Part shown: in pieces, positions 37,010-45,722 of the stretch
Layout of the letters: each line of letters starts with the position of its first letter
Numbering within the stretch: the stretch's first letter is position 1
Assembly (NCBI GenBank): GCA_008933615.1
Contig: WBUR01000005.1
Coordinates: 55,613-119,612, forward strand
From: a bacterium
Lineage (GTDB): Bacteria > CLD3 > SB21
Length of the DNA stretch: 64,000 nt
Reading direction: 5' to 3'
Made by a program: the position numbers and the translations under genes
Notes under the pieces: generated by a model
The model's database searches: none
The model's input: the letters and a program-made list of their open reading frames with translations, nothing else
Told to the model about the DNA's origin: nothing

Positions 37010-38320
37010 TCAATAAGAGCCGCGCCCAACACCGATATACTCAAATCCTAATTCTCTCATTTCCTTAGGATCGTAAACATTACGACAGTCGACCACTTTG
37101 GGTGATTTTAATTTCTTTTTCGTCAGCGTCAGGTCCAGTTCCCTGAACTCATTCCACTCCGTCACGACGACCAGGCAATCTGCGCCTTCAGCCGTATCGT
37201 AAGCGTCTTTGCAATACTGAATTTTTGGAAATGTTTTCTGCATAATTTCCTGCGCGACCGGGTCGTACGCTTTGATCTTGCCGCCCGCCTTTAGAACTTC
37301 CTCGATAATGACGAGCGAGGTAGCGTCGCGGATGTCATCGGTATTCGGCTTGAAAGAGAGTCCAAGCAGCGCAATAGTCTTGCCCTTGATATCGCCGACC
37401 AGTTTTCTTATTTTTTCTACCATCAGGTGTTTCTGATGATCGTTCGCTTTGATAGCGGCATTGACCACCAGATTTTGCACGCCAACTTCATCGGCCGTTT
37501 TAACGAGCGCAAGTGTATCTTTTGGAAAACAGGAACCGCCGTATCCTCCTCCGGCATGCAGGAACTTAGGACTGATGCGGCCGTCAAGACCCATGGCTTT
37601 GGCAACCACCTTCACATCGGCTCCGATCTGATCGCAGATATTAGCAATTTCATTGATGAAGGAAATTTTTACCGCGAGAAACGCATTCGACGCGTACTTG
37701 ATCGTCTCGGATGTTTCGACATTGGTGATTACCATGGGCGTTTCATTAATATATAATGCGCGGTACACCTGCTTCATGATATCCGTTGCGCGTTCGCTGT
37801 TACTCCCGATCACGACTCGATCCGGCCTTAAAAAATCGTTGACGGCAGATCCTTCACGCAAAAACTCCGGATTGGACACTACGTCGAACTCAGAGCCCTT
37901 GGGAGTTTTCTTTGAAAGAATATCGTACACTTTTTTGCCGGTACCGGCGGGAACCGTACTTTTTGTTACAACTACTTTATAGGAATTCAGGTTCCTTGCG
38001 ATACTTTCCGTAACGCTAAATACGATCCTGAGATCGGCCTCTCCGCCCTCGCCTGGAGGCGTTCCGACGGCTATAAATACTACTTCCGTATCTCGTATCG
38101 CCGCATCGACATCGTTCGAGAAAAACAGCCGCCCTTTTTCTACGTTTCGGTCTACGACTTCTTTCAGTCCCGGTTCATAGATCGGTATGACGCCTTTCTT
38201 TAATTTTTCAATTTTATCGTTATCAATGTCAGCGCAAATCACATGATTGCCGAAATCGGCTAAACATGCGCCGGATACCAGACCGACGTACCCCGTTCCA
38301 ACCACACATATCTTTTTCAA
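37010..38320 (-). CDS. ugd: UDP-glucose 6-dehydrogenase
   Basis: This protein of 436 residues converts UDP-glucose to UDP-glucuronate in two NAD-dependent steps. CVVGTGYVGLVSGACLAD (5-22) binds NAD, NPEFLREGSAV (150-160) is the substrate loop, and Cys264 in GGGYGGSCFPKDT is catalytic; FKPNTDDIRDA follows. These are the classic UDP-glucose dehydrogenase signatures. It is the first gene of the polysaccharide locus in the direction of transcription, 25 bp below rnc, so it may be read through from the fatty-acid operon. Confidence 0.95.
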   Translation of the reverse strand: MKKICVVGTGYVGLVSGACLADFGNHVICADIDNDKIEKLKKGVIPIYEPGLKEVVDRNVEKGRLFFSNDVDAAIRDTEVVFIAVGTPPGEGGEADLRIVFSVTESIARNLNSYKVVVTKSTVPAGTGKKVYDILSKKTPKGSEFDVVSNPEFLREGSAVNDFLRPDRVVIGSNSERATDIMKQVYRALYINETPMVITNVETSETIKYASNAFLAVKISFINEIANICDQIGADVKVVAKAMGLDGRISPKFLHAGGGYGGSCFPKDTLALVKTADEVGVQNLVVNAAIKANDHQKHLMVEKIRKLVGDIKGKTIALLGLSFKPNTDDIRDATSLVIIEEVLKAGGKIKAYDPVAQEIMQKTFPKIQYCKDAYDTAEGADCLVVVTEWNEFRELDLTLTKKKLKSPKVVDCRNVYDPKEMRELGFEYIGVGRGSY

Positions 38321-38345
38321 CGTAACACCTCATTCGATTTGATAA

Positions 38346-39146
38346 CTAATTCCGTTTGATTTTTTTCAAAGCCTGCCGCGCAGCTTGCTGCTCAGCATCT
38401 TTTTTTGTTAACCCTTTACCGCTTCCGTATACAATCTGTTTTATGAGAACTTCTACTGTAAATTCTTTATTGTGCTCCGGCCCTTCCTGATTGACAACCG
38501 TATACGCCGGAATTCCCCGGTCCTGTGCCTGAGACCACTCTAATAGCTCGCCCTTATAATTAAAATGCAGATCATCGCTTAATATCCGGTCCACGTTATG
38601 CAAAACGTGCCGTAAAATAAATTTTCTGGATGCCTCGTATCCACTGTCGATATAAACAGCACCGATAACGGACTCAAGCACATCCGACAAAATTGAGGCG
38701 CGTAAACGACCGCCCGATTTTTCCTCGCCTTCGCTCATCAGAATAAATTGCCCCAACCCGAGCGCTTCGGCTTGTTGAGCCAATACTTTTTTATTCACCA
38801 GAAGCGATTTGCTCTTGGTCAGATCGCCTTCGTCCTGATGAGGGTATAAATTATACAAAAATTCACCGGTAATCAAATTCAATATTAAATCGCCCAGAAA
38901 CTCCAGTCTTTCATACGAACGCACCCGTTCTTCATTCATGATACTGAGATAGGAACGATGTTTGAGCGCCTGGATAAAAATATGAGGATTGTATATGGGG
39001 GATTCGATCGTTTTTTCAAACGACTTTAATAATTTTTCGTGTTTCTTAATATCTTTTTCAAAACCCAAATGCCACCACAGGCGTCTGAAATAAACCATCC
39101 TGTTTGATCTCAACAAAGCCGCGAGTATGTTAAACTTATCAGGCAT
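38346..39146 (-). CDS. rnc: Ribonuclease III
   Basis: The 266-residue double-strand RNA endonuclease has the signature ERLEFLGD (79-86, catalytic Glu82 and Asp86) and SDVLESVIGAVYID (154-167, Asp155 and Glu158), then a C-terminal dsRNA-binding domain ending in KKDAEQQAARQALKKI. The usual small residue after FLGD is Leu here. About 35-40 extra residues precede the nuclease fold compared with E. coli (226 residues). The fabF-rnc order is common in bacteria. It acts in rRNA and mRNA maturation. Confidence 0.94.
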   Translation of the reverse strand: MPDKFNILAALLRSNRMVYFRRLWWHLGFEKDIKKHEKLLKSFEKTIESPIYNPHIFIQALKHRSYLSIMNEERVRSYERLEFLGDLILNLITGEFLYNLYPHQDEGDLTKSKSLLVNKKVLAQQAEALGLGQFILMSEGEEKSGGRLRASILSDVLESVIGAVYIDSGYEASRKFILRHVLHNVDRILSDDLHFNYKGELLEWSQAQDRGIPAYTVVNQEGPEHNKEFTVEVLIKQIVYGSGKGLTKKDAEQQAARQALKKIKRN

Positions 39147-39164
39147 GAAACCTATACGTGACCG

Positions 39165-40409
39165 CTATGGCTCGTATCCTTTTACTGCAAGACAGGTGTT
39201 GTGCCCGCCAAATCCAAATGTATTGCTGATCGCCGCCTTGATCTTCCGCTCAACCGCTTTATTCGGAACATAGTTCAGGTCACAATTCTCATCCGGAAAT
39301 TCATAATTGATCGTGGGCGGTATCACGCCCTCTTTGACCGCAAGCGTAGTCGCAATGAACTCGACGCCGCCGGCTGCACCCAAGAGATGCCCGGTCATCG
39401 ATTTTGTCGAACTAACCAGCATCTTGTATGCATGATCGCCGAAAACAACCTTTACCGCTGCGCTTTCATTCTTGTCATTGTATTCCGTTGACGTTCCGTG
39501 CGCATTGATATATCCTATATCTTCCGGTTTAAGTTCCGCATCTTTCAATGCCAAAGTCATCGCACGCGCCGCGCCTTCGCCGCCTTCGGCAGGAGCCGTG
39601 ATATGAAAAGCATCGTCGGTATACCCGATCCCCGCCATCTCTCCATAAATCGTCGCCCCCCTATTCAACGCATGGTTAAGCTCTTCAAGCACTACGACGC
39701 CCGCGCCTTCGCCCATAACAAATCCGTCACGTTCTTTATCAAACGGACGGCTCGCACGCAGCGGCTCATCATTACGCGTGGATAATGCCTTGAGCGAATT
39801 GAAACCGGCAACGCCCATCCGGCAAATACCCGCCTCCGCACCGCCGCAGACCATTGCATCCGCATCGCCGCGTTCGATCAGGATGAACGCATCGCCGATC
39901 GCATGGCTCCCCGTTGCGCAGGCAGAGACTGTGGCGTAATTCGGCCCTTTCAGTCCGTGAATGATCGCCACATGCCCTGCGGCGATATCAATGATCATCA
40001 TGGGAATAAAAAACGGGCTGACGCGCTGAGCTCCTTTTTGCAGATAGGTTTCGAATTGATCTTCAAATGTGCTGAATCCGCCAATTCCGCTTCCGATGAT
40101 ACATCCGATGCGGTTAGCATCCAGCGATTTCACATCCAGCTTGGCGTCGTCAATGGCCATTTTGGAAGCCGCAACGGCAAACTGGCAAAAGCGATCCATT
40201 CGGCGCGCTTCTTTTTTGTCAATGTAATTAGTCGGTTCAAATCCTTTGACCTCCGCAGCAAATTTGGTTACGTGATCTTTCGTGTCAAAAAGAGTGATAG
40301 GTCCAACGCCGTTACGCCCTTCTTTCAATCCCTGCCAGAATTCCTGCAGGCTGTTGCCGATCGGCGTTACCGCGCCTAAACCCGTAATGACAACTCTACG
40401 TTGTTTCAT
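39165..40409 (-). CDS. fabF: Beta-ketoacyl-ACP synthase II
   Basis: The condensing enzyme of fatty-acid elongation, 414 residues. Catalytic Cys164 lies in [12 protein letters not shown]; histidines lie in [11 protein letters not shown] and [11 protein letters not shown], and the FGFGGHN motif near the end completes the thiolase-fold site. It is separated from acpP by a terminator-like hairpin, so its level may be adjusted independently. AGGAG lies shortly upstream of the ATG. Confidence 0.97.
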   Translation of the reverse strand: MKQRRVVITGLGAVTPIGNSLQEFWQGLKEGRNGVGPITLFDTKDHVTKFAAEVKGFEPTNYIDKKEARRMDRFCQFAVAASKMAIDDAKLDVKSLDANRIGCIIGSGIGGFSTFEDQFETYLQKGAQRVSPFFIPMMIIDIAAGHVAIIHGLKGPNYATVSACATGSHAIGDAFILIERGDADAMVCGGAEAGICRMGVAGFNSLKALSTRNDEPLRASRPFDKERDGFVMGEGAGVVVLEELNHALNRGATIYGEMAGIGYTDDAFHITAPAEGGEGAARAMTLALKDAELKPEDIGYINAHGTSTEYNDKNESAAVKVVFGDHAYKMLVSSTKSMTGHLLGAAGGVEFIATTLAVKEGVIPPTINYEFPDENCDLNYVPNKAVERKIKAAISNTFGFGGHNTCLAVKGYEP

Positions 40410-40475
40410 AGGACACTCCTTTGCTGCAATCGCATGTGACTAAAATTTCTTTATACATAAAACCCGTAACCTGAT

Positions 40476-40528
40476 CAAAAAAAATGGCTAATCGGTTGAA
40501 AAGACAACTCTCAACGCACTTAGCCATT
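40476..40528 (-). terminator. Terminator-like hairpin between acpP and fabF
   Basis: On the minus strand a 9-bp perfect stem (AATGGCTAA 40483-40491 pairing with TTAGCCATT 40520-40528) with an inner GTTGA/TCAAC stem is followed by a run of T (40484-40477). It begins 12 bp after the acpP stop. It probably attenuates transcription so that acpP mRNA exceeds that of fabF and rnc. Confidence 0.7.
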
Positions 40529-40539
40529 CAAATCAATCA

Positions 40540-40791
40540 TTACTTTCCGAGTTTACCAACCAAATACTCGATCGTCGAACCGACCGTCGTCAATTTGGCT
40601 GCTTCTTCTTCCGGGATCTTTTCTCCAAGGCTGAAAGAATCTTCAAATTCCATCACGAGTTCTACTTGGTCAAGCGAATCTGCTCCCAAATCTTCGACGT
40701 ATGAGGCTGCCGGGGTCACTTCGCCTTCGGTCACGCCTAATTTCTTAACTATGATCTCGGTGACCTTTTTGGTAATTTCTTCTTTTGTCAT
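40540..40791 (-). CDS. acpP: Acyl carrier protein
   Basis: The 83-residue acidic helical carrier holds acyl chains on a phosphopantetheine arm attached at Ser39 of GADSLDQVELV. Length and helix pattern are standard, including the acidic helix II. It sits between fabG and fabF as in many bacteria. The hairpin directly downstream fits its usual high expression. Confidence 0.97.
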   Translation of the reverse strand: MTKEEITKKVTEIIVKKLGVTEGEVTPAASYVEDLGADSLDQVELVMEFEDSFSLGEKIPEEEAAKLTTVGSTIEYLVGKLGK

Positions 40792-40858
40792 TTCCTGTCT
40801 CCTTGTGGTTGTTTAAAGGATCTGGTTTATTTTAATTACGAAATTAATTTTTTTGTTG

Positions 40859-41611
40859 TCATCGGATTACTCTGCCGCCGTCAACCTGAATGACCTGACC
40901 GGTAATATAACTCGATTCGTCTGATGCCAGAAATTTTACCGCATAAGCAACTTCCACTGCCGTTCCCGCCCGGTTTAATGGAATAAATTTCAAAATGTCC
41001 GCTACCATTTGCTCTGTAAAATCTTTCGTCATATCCGTTTTGATATATCCCGGAGCGATCGAGTTAACCGTAATCCCGAATGGCGCAAGTTCCTTCGCTG
41101 TTGCCATCATGAGCCCGTCCATACCGGATTTGGAAGCGACGTAGTTGGCCTGAAACGGATTGCCGCCGAGAGCAACTACCGAAGACATATTAATGATCCG
41201 GCCTGAACGCTGCTTCATCATAATCTTCGCGGCTAACTTTGTGCAATGGTAAGCGCTTTTCAGATTGTTTTCAATGACCCAGTCCCATTCACTTTCATCC
41301 ATACGCGCAAGCAAACTGTTCCTAAAAACGCCGGCGTTATTAACCAGTATGTCCACCCGGCCAAATCTATCTACGGCCGCGTCAAATAATTTCTTCGCTT
41401 CTTCAGGTTTAGATACATCCGCCTGTATAGAGATCATCTTTTCCGAAAACCCTGCGTCAATCAATTCTTTTTCGGCAATTTCAAGATTCTCTTTCGTCTT
41501 GCCGTTTAGTACAATGCCTGCCCCGCTTTTTAAAAAACATTCGACAATGGCTTTCCCTATACCGCGTGAAGAACCGGTCACAATCGCAATTTTATTTTCC
41601 AAAGAACACAT
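40859..41611 (-). CDS. fabG: 3-oxoacyl-ACP reductase
   Basis: The classical SDR of 250 residues has VTGSSRGIGKA (11-21, NADPH binding), NNAG (91-94) and the catalytic Ser144, Tyr157 and Lys161 (YVASK). It reduces 3-oxoacyl-ACP in fatty-acid elongation; its place between fabD and acpP makes this certain beyond the fold. The start at 41611 has no clear ribosome binding site. Confidence 0.95.
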   Translation of the reverse strand: MCSLENKIAIVTGSSRGIGKAIVECFLKSGAGIVLNGKTKENLEIAEKELIDAGFSEKMISIQADVSKPEEAKKLFDAAVDRFGRVDILVNNAGVFRNSLLARMDESEWDWVIENNLKSAYHCTKLAAKIMMKQRSGRIINMSSVVALGGNPFQANYVASKSGMDGLMMATAKELAPFGITVNSIAPGYIKTDMTKDFTEQMVADILKFIPLNRAGTAVEVAYAVKFLASDESSYITGQVIQVDGGRVIR

Positions 41612-41642
41612 TACATTATATCATTTAACAATGAACATATAC

Positions 41643-42578
41643 CTAACTAGTAACTTTATCCAAGTCGGTAACTTTTCCGATACATTCACATGCTATGCTT
41701 TTATCAATTCTTTTGATCAAGCCTTGCAAAACATTTCCGGGGCCGATTTCGAAAAAAGACGTAGCGCCGTCCGAAATCATATTTACAATCGTTTCGTGCC
41801 ACTTGACTGGCGCCGTGATTTGCTCCACGAGTAATTTCTTAACTTCGTCTTTTGAGGTAGTTGCCTTTGCGGTAACATTGGCATAGACAGGAACACGGGC
41901 GTCTTTAAGCGATACGGTGTTTAATTTTGCATCGACTTCCGTTCGTGCGCTTTCCATAAGCGGAGAATGAAACGCCCCGCTTACAACGAGTTCTTTAACC
42001 ATTCTGGCGCCTTGCTCTTTGGCCATAACCATTGCCTTCTGAACTCCGGCGACCGATCCTGAAATCACGATCTGGCCGGGTGAATTAAAATTAGCGCACT
42101 GCACAATACCTGTTGTGTAGGCTTCGCAGCAGATCTTGCCAAGCGGTTCCGCATCCATCCCGATCACGGCGGCCATCGTGCCTTTGTTCTGCTCTCCTGC
42201 GCGTTGCATCGCCTCTGCGCGAACACGCACAACCTTCAACGCATCTTCAAATTGCATTACGCCGGCCGCAACCAACGCCGAATATTCGCCCAAACTATGT
42301 CCGGCCGTCATATTAAAAATAACTTTGTCCTCCCCATACTTTTCTCTGAGAATTTCCAATACTACAAGACTGTGTACGAATATCGCCGGCTGAGTTATCT
42401 GCGTTTGTCGCAGCGAATCTTCCGGGCCTTCAAACGAAATTTTCGCTAAATCTAATCCCAGAATATCATTAGCCTTCTCATACATTACTCTGGCTATCGG
42501 AAATTGATCGCACAGATCTTTCCCCATGCCAACGTATTGTGAACCTTGTCCCGGAAATACAAATGCAACTTTACTCAT
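41643..42578 (-). CDS. fabD: Malonyl-CoA:ACP transacylase
   Basis: The protein of 311 residues transfers malonyl groups from CoA to ACP. FPGQGSQYVGMG (8-19) and GHSLGEYSA (93-101, catalytic Ser95) are present, with a later catalytic His in SGAFHSPLM. The size is normal. It is followed by fabG after 31 bp and begins 12 bp after fabH. Confidence 0.96.
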   Translation of the reverse strand: MSKVAFVFPGQGSQYVGMGKDLCDQFPIARVMYEKANDILGLDLAKISFEGPEDSLRQTQITQPAIFVHSLVVLEILREKYGEDKVIFNMTAGHSLGEYSALVAAGVMQFEDALKVVRVRAEAMQRAGEQNKGTMAAVIGMDAEPLGKICCEAYTTGIVQCANFNSPGQIVISGSVAGVQKAMVMAKEQGARMVKELVVSGAFHSPLMESARTEVDAKLNTVSLKDARVPVYANVTAKATTSKDEVKKLLVEQITAPVKWHETIVNMISDGATSFFEIGPGNVLQGLIKRIDKSIACECIGKVTDLDKVTS

Positions 42579-42590
42579 ATACTCTTAATC

Positions 42591-43595
42591 TTAATATGCC
42601 CATTTCACTAAAATACTGCTGCAGGTAAATCCACCGCCAAATGCAGCTATCACGACGTAATCGCCTTTCTTTATCCGACCGGCAGTCACCGCTTCCGATA
42701 AGGCCATGGGAATCGTTGCCGCAGTCGTGTTGCCGTATTTTTCAATATTGATAATAACCTGATCGTCCTTTAGTCCCATGCGCTGCGCTGCGGAATCGAT
42801 AATGCGCTTATTCGCCTGATGCGGAACAAATAAGCCGACATCTTTTCCCGACAAACCGTTGCGCTCCACAATCAACGCGGATGCTTCCGACATGCCTTTG
42901 ACGGCGTACTGGTACACGTTTTTTCCATCCTGGTAGATGGTATGCATTTTTTTATCAACAGTTTCATGCGTCGGAGGATTCAAACTGCCTCCGCCCGGCA
43001 TATTTAGATATTGCGCCCCATTGCCGTCAACGGTATTATAATAATCCAGAATGCCCAATTTCTCATCTTCCGATTTTTCCAATAGAACAACGCCCGCGGC
43101 ATCTCCGAAAAGAATACATGTGTTGCGGTCCGTATAATCAACAATCGAACTCATTTTATCAGAACCGACAACCAATACTTTTTTCGCCGACCCCGACTCG
43201 ATAAATTGCGCGCCGATAACTAATGAATATGCAAAACCGCAGCACGCCGCCGATACATCAAAACCCCATGCTTTGGACATACCCAGCTTTGCCTGCAGTA
43301 AACATGCCGATGCTGGGAACAACATATCGGGCGTTACCGTGCCGAATACGATCACATCGATGTCGTCCGGATCGGTTCCCGTTTTTTCAAAAAGTATTTT
43401 GCAGGCCTCCGCTGCCATATCCGATGAGGCTTTTCCTGCTTCCAGTATATGACGCTCTTTAATACCGGTGCGCGATGTAATCCACTCGTCGGTGGTATCT
43501 ACCATCTTTTCAAGTTCCTTATTGGAAAGAATTTTTTCAGGAACCCAGTGCGCAACACCGGAAATTTTTGCTCTGTTTTTTTTACCTAATGACAT
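42591..43595 (-). CDS. fabH: Beta-ketoacyl-ACP synthase III
   Basis: The 334-residue initiating condensing enzyme joins acetyl-CoA with malonyl-ACP. The catalytic Cys118 lies in SAACCGF, the His in PHQANKRIID and the Asn in KYGNTTAATIP. The second Cys next to the catalytic one is less common than the usual Ala or Ser. The N-terminal DEWITSRTGIKERH block is typical. It lies between plsX and fabD. Confidence 0.96.
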   Translation of the reverse strand: MSLGKKNRAKISGVAHWVPEKILSNKELEKMVDTTDEWITSRTGIKERHILEAGKASSDMAAEACKILFEKTGTDPDDIDVIVFGTVTPDMLFPASACLLQAKLGMSKAWGFDVSAACCGFAYSLVIGAQFIESGSAKKVLVVGSDKMSSIVDYTDRNTCILFGDAAGVVLLEKSEDEKLGILDYYNTVDGNGAQYLNMPGGGSLNPPTHETVDKKMHTIYQDGKNVYQYAVKGMSEASALIVERNGLSGKDVGLFVPHQANKRIIDSAAQRMGLKDDQVIINIEKYGNTTAATIPMALSEAVTAGRIKKGDYVVIAAFGGGFTCSSILVKWAY

Positions 43596-43650
43596 TTTTT
43601 ACCTTATCTCCGCCGTGATCTACGCTGGTCGTCAAGGGAGGATAATTCTA

Positions 43651-44667
43651 TTATGATAATATGATTTTTTCTCGAATAACTTCGTTGATTTTTTTTTCAA
43701 CCATTTCTTTAGCGACGTGAATGGCTTTGTTCAATGCTTTGGGTGAAGAACTGCCGTGGCCGATGATCACGACGCCGTTGACGCCCAAAAGCGGCACCCC
43801 GCCGTATTCCTGATAATCCATATCCTTAAATACGCCAACCAGTGCAGGTTTTGCTAATAACATCATAAGTTTATATTTGAAATTTTTTTGCGCGACCGAG
43901 CGAAAACGGGATTTTAGAAAACCCGCAACGCTTTCTCCGAATTTGAGTACTACATTTCCGACAAACCCGTCGCATATCACCACATCGGCTGTGCCATTTA
44001 AAATATCGCGGCCTTCCACATTGCCGGCAAAGTCAAACAATTTTTTTTCGCGGAATAATTCGTTGGACTTAACGGTAAGATCATCTCCTTTATTTTCTTC
44101 TTCGCCGATGCTGAGCAACCCCACTTTTGGGTTTTCTATATTGTACATGGCGTGGACGTACACGCTGCCCATAAGCGCGAACTGAAGCAGATGGTTGGGT
44201 TTGCAGTCCACGTTCGTACCGATATCCAGAATCAGCGTTCTGCCGTTCATCGATGGAAAAAAAGCGCCAATGGTCGGGCGCGCCACTCCTTCAATTCGTC
44301 CTAATCTCATCAGTGCCACTGCCATTACAGCGCCCGTATTGCCCATACTGACAAACGCATCCGCTTCGCCGCGTTTAACCATCTCCATCCCAAGATGCAT
44401 GGACGATTTTGTTTTTTTCGTCAAGGCCGATACCGGTGATTCGTGCATCTCGATCCACTCGTCGGTATGAACAATCTCTAAATATTTTCCAAGCAGCGCA
44501 TCGCCATGACAATGATGAACTCGTCTCAATATCTTTTCTTTTGGACCCGTAAGAACGATCTGATGCGGCTCATTCTTATCTTGAAATTCTTTCGCCGCCA
44601 AGACAGCACCGTCAACAATATGTAAGGGGGCCTCGTCGCCTCCCATTCCGTCAACTATGATTTTCAT
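43651..44667 (-). CDS. plsX: Phosphate acyltransferase PlsX
   Basis: The protein of 338 residues makes acyl-phosphate from acyl-ACP at the start of phospholipid synthesis. Signatures are VDGMGGDEAPLHIVDG at the N-terminus, MGNTGAVMA, LDIGTNVDCKP, and VICDGFVGNVVLKFGE. It lies between rpmF and fabH in the widely conserved order. A terminator-like hairpin separates it from rpmF. Confidence 0.95.
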   Translation of the reverse strand: MKIIVDGMGGDEAPLHIVDGAVLAAKEFQDKNEPHQIVLTGPKEKILRRVHHCHGDALLGKYLEIVHTDEWIEMHESPVSALTKKTKSSMHLGMEMVKRGEADAFVSMGNTGAVMAVALMRLGRIEGVARPTIGAFFPSMNGRTLILDIGTNVDCKPNHLLQFALMGSVYVHAMYNIENPKVGLLSIGEEENKGDDLTVKSNELFREKKLFDFAGNVEGRDILNGTADVVICDGFVGNVVLKFGESVAGFLKSRFRSVAQKNFKYKLMMLLAKPALVGVFKDMDYQEYGGVPLLGVNGVVIIGHGSSSPKALNKAIHVAKEMVEKKINEVIREKIILS

Positions 44668-44760
44668 GGTTTCTTGCGGTCTGATTCTTGATATGTTTGC
44701 AAATTGGCCGCCGCCAATATAGAAAACTTTTCAACATTTATCAATTACAACTTGCGTGTA

Positions 44761-44805
44761 TAAAAAATTTGCCTGACGTGTTACATTGATAACAAAATCA
44801 GGCAA
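44761..44805 (-). terminator. Rho-independent terminator-like hairpin after rpmF
   Basis: On the minus strand TTGCCTGA (44805-44798) pairs with TCAGGCAA (44776-44769), with an inner TGTTA/TAACA stem, followed by TTTTTT (44767-44762). It lies 28 bp after the rpmF stop and 94 bp before the plsX start. It may end the DUF177-rpmF transcript or act as an attenuator for the fab genes. Confidence 0.75.
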
Positions 44806-44832
44806 TCTAAAAAAATCGTCGGTAATCTCGCG

Positions 44833-45015
44833 TTAGGCTTCTTTAGCCACGACAACCTGACGGCCGTCATAATACCCGCAGTTCGGGCACATACGATGGT
44901 GCATTTTTGGCTGAGCGCAGTTGGAACATTTCCCGACAGACGGGCCGTCAATTTTCCAATGCGTCCGGCGTTTGTCTCTGCGTTGTTTCGAATGTCTGCG
45001 TTTAGGATTTGGCAT
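44833..45015 (-). CDS. rpmF: 50S ribosomal protein L32
   Basis: The basic 60-residue protein begins MPNPKRRHSKQRRDKRRTHW, typical of L32, and keeps four zinc-ribbon cysteines (Cys30, Cys33, Cys43, Cys46). It is therefore the zinc-containing form. It is preceded by the DUF177 gene and followed by plsX, the commonest bacterial arrangement. Confidence 0.97.
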   Translation of the reverse strand: MPNPKRRHSKQRRDKRRTHWKIDGPSVGKCSNCAQPKMHHRMCPNCGYYDGRQVVVAKEA

Positions 45016-45038
45016 TTTGTTCTCCTGCTATGTTTTTT

Positions 45039-45563
45039 TCAATTGTTTGCATTCATTTGCATAACTGCGTGTTCGCATAAAGCTTCATTTAGATTAGCTC
45101 CACATTCCACACATAATCCTTTACAATCGTCCTTACATAAAATCTTTATCGGAATTTCCAATAACAGCGTGTCACAGACATCTTTGTCCAACGCAATCTC
45201 GTTCGCCTTATGTATTTCGATCAACCTTACTTCCGATTCGGTGTCATATTTTTCACGGTTTGATTTCAAATCCGTATAGGCTACCTGAAACGCACCGGTG
45301 ATCATGTGGCGCGCATCCTCGAGGCAACGGTCGCATAAAAACCGCGCGTCCGATGCGGCATGTAACTTTACATAATATAAATGACTGGTTTTGTTCAGCA
45401 CTACATCCGTTACAACCGGCCGATCAAATACCTCATGTCCTTCATAATCCGTGAGTCCGAGTCCTATATCTTTTGCGGCGGTTTCGAAATGAAATCGGTA
45501 TTCGCCGTCTTCCAGATGCAGAATTTTCTCTAATTTGATCTTCATTAAATCCCGTAAATTCAA
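45039..45563 (-). CDS. DUF177 / YceD family protein
   Basis: The 174-residue protein contains a CDRCLEDARH motif in the middle and a cysteine-rich end (CKDDCKGLCVECGANLNEALC), as in YceD proteins, which are encoded next to rpmF and linked to 23S rRNA accumulation. The first Met or Met7 (MKIKLEKIL) could be the start. It opens the minus-strand operon, divergent from guaB. Confidence 0.88.
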   Translation of the reverse strand: MNLRDLMKIKLEKILHLEDGEYRFHFETAAKDIGLGLTDYEGHEVFDRPVVTDVVLNKTSHLYYVKLHAASDARFLCDRCLEDARHMITGAFQVAYTDLKSNREKYDTESEVRLIEIHKANEIALDKDVCDTLLLEIPIKILCKDDCKGLCVECGANLNEALCEHAVMQMNANN

Positions 45564-45639
45564 CTTGATAAACGACTTATCAAAATTAGGGGCAGAAGAT
45601 AGTTTTTTTTAGTCTTATTGTCAAGCAAAATTCCTTCAC

Positions 45640-45666
45640 AAAAACGCTCATTTCACTTGCGTTTTT
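45640..45666. promoter_or_regulatory. Inverted repeat between divergent DUF177 and guaB genes
   Basis: AAAAACGC (45640-45647) and GCGTTTTT (45659-45666) form an 8-bp dyad with an 11-nt spacer in the 159-bp intergenic region. It could be an operator controlling guaB or the lipid operon. No clear -10/-35 pair could be assigned with confidence. Confidence 0.3.
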
Positions 45667-45722
45667 AAGGCTGTTTGAATACATTCGTGCCCCAAGAAAA
45701 CGCCCCAAAGGAGTTGATCGAC

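Noticed and set aside
39903..40379. Plus-strand open frame of 158 codons opposite fabF
   Set aside because: fabF is unmistakable on the other strand; this is a mirror frame.
41265..41834. Plus-strand open frame of 189 codons across fabG and fabD
   Set aside because: It is antisense to two certain fatty-acid genes, has no recognisable domain and no ribosome binding site.
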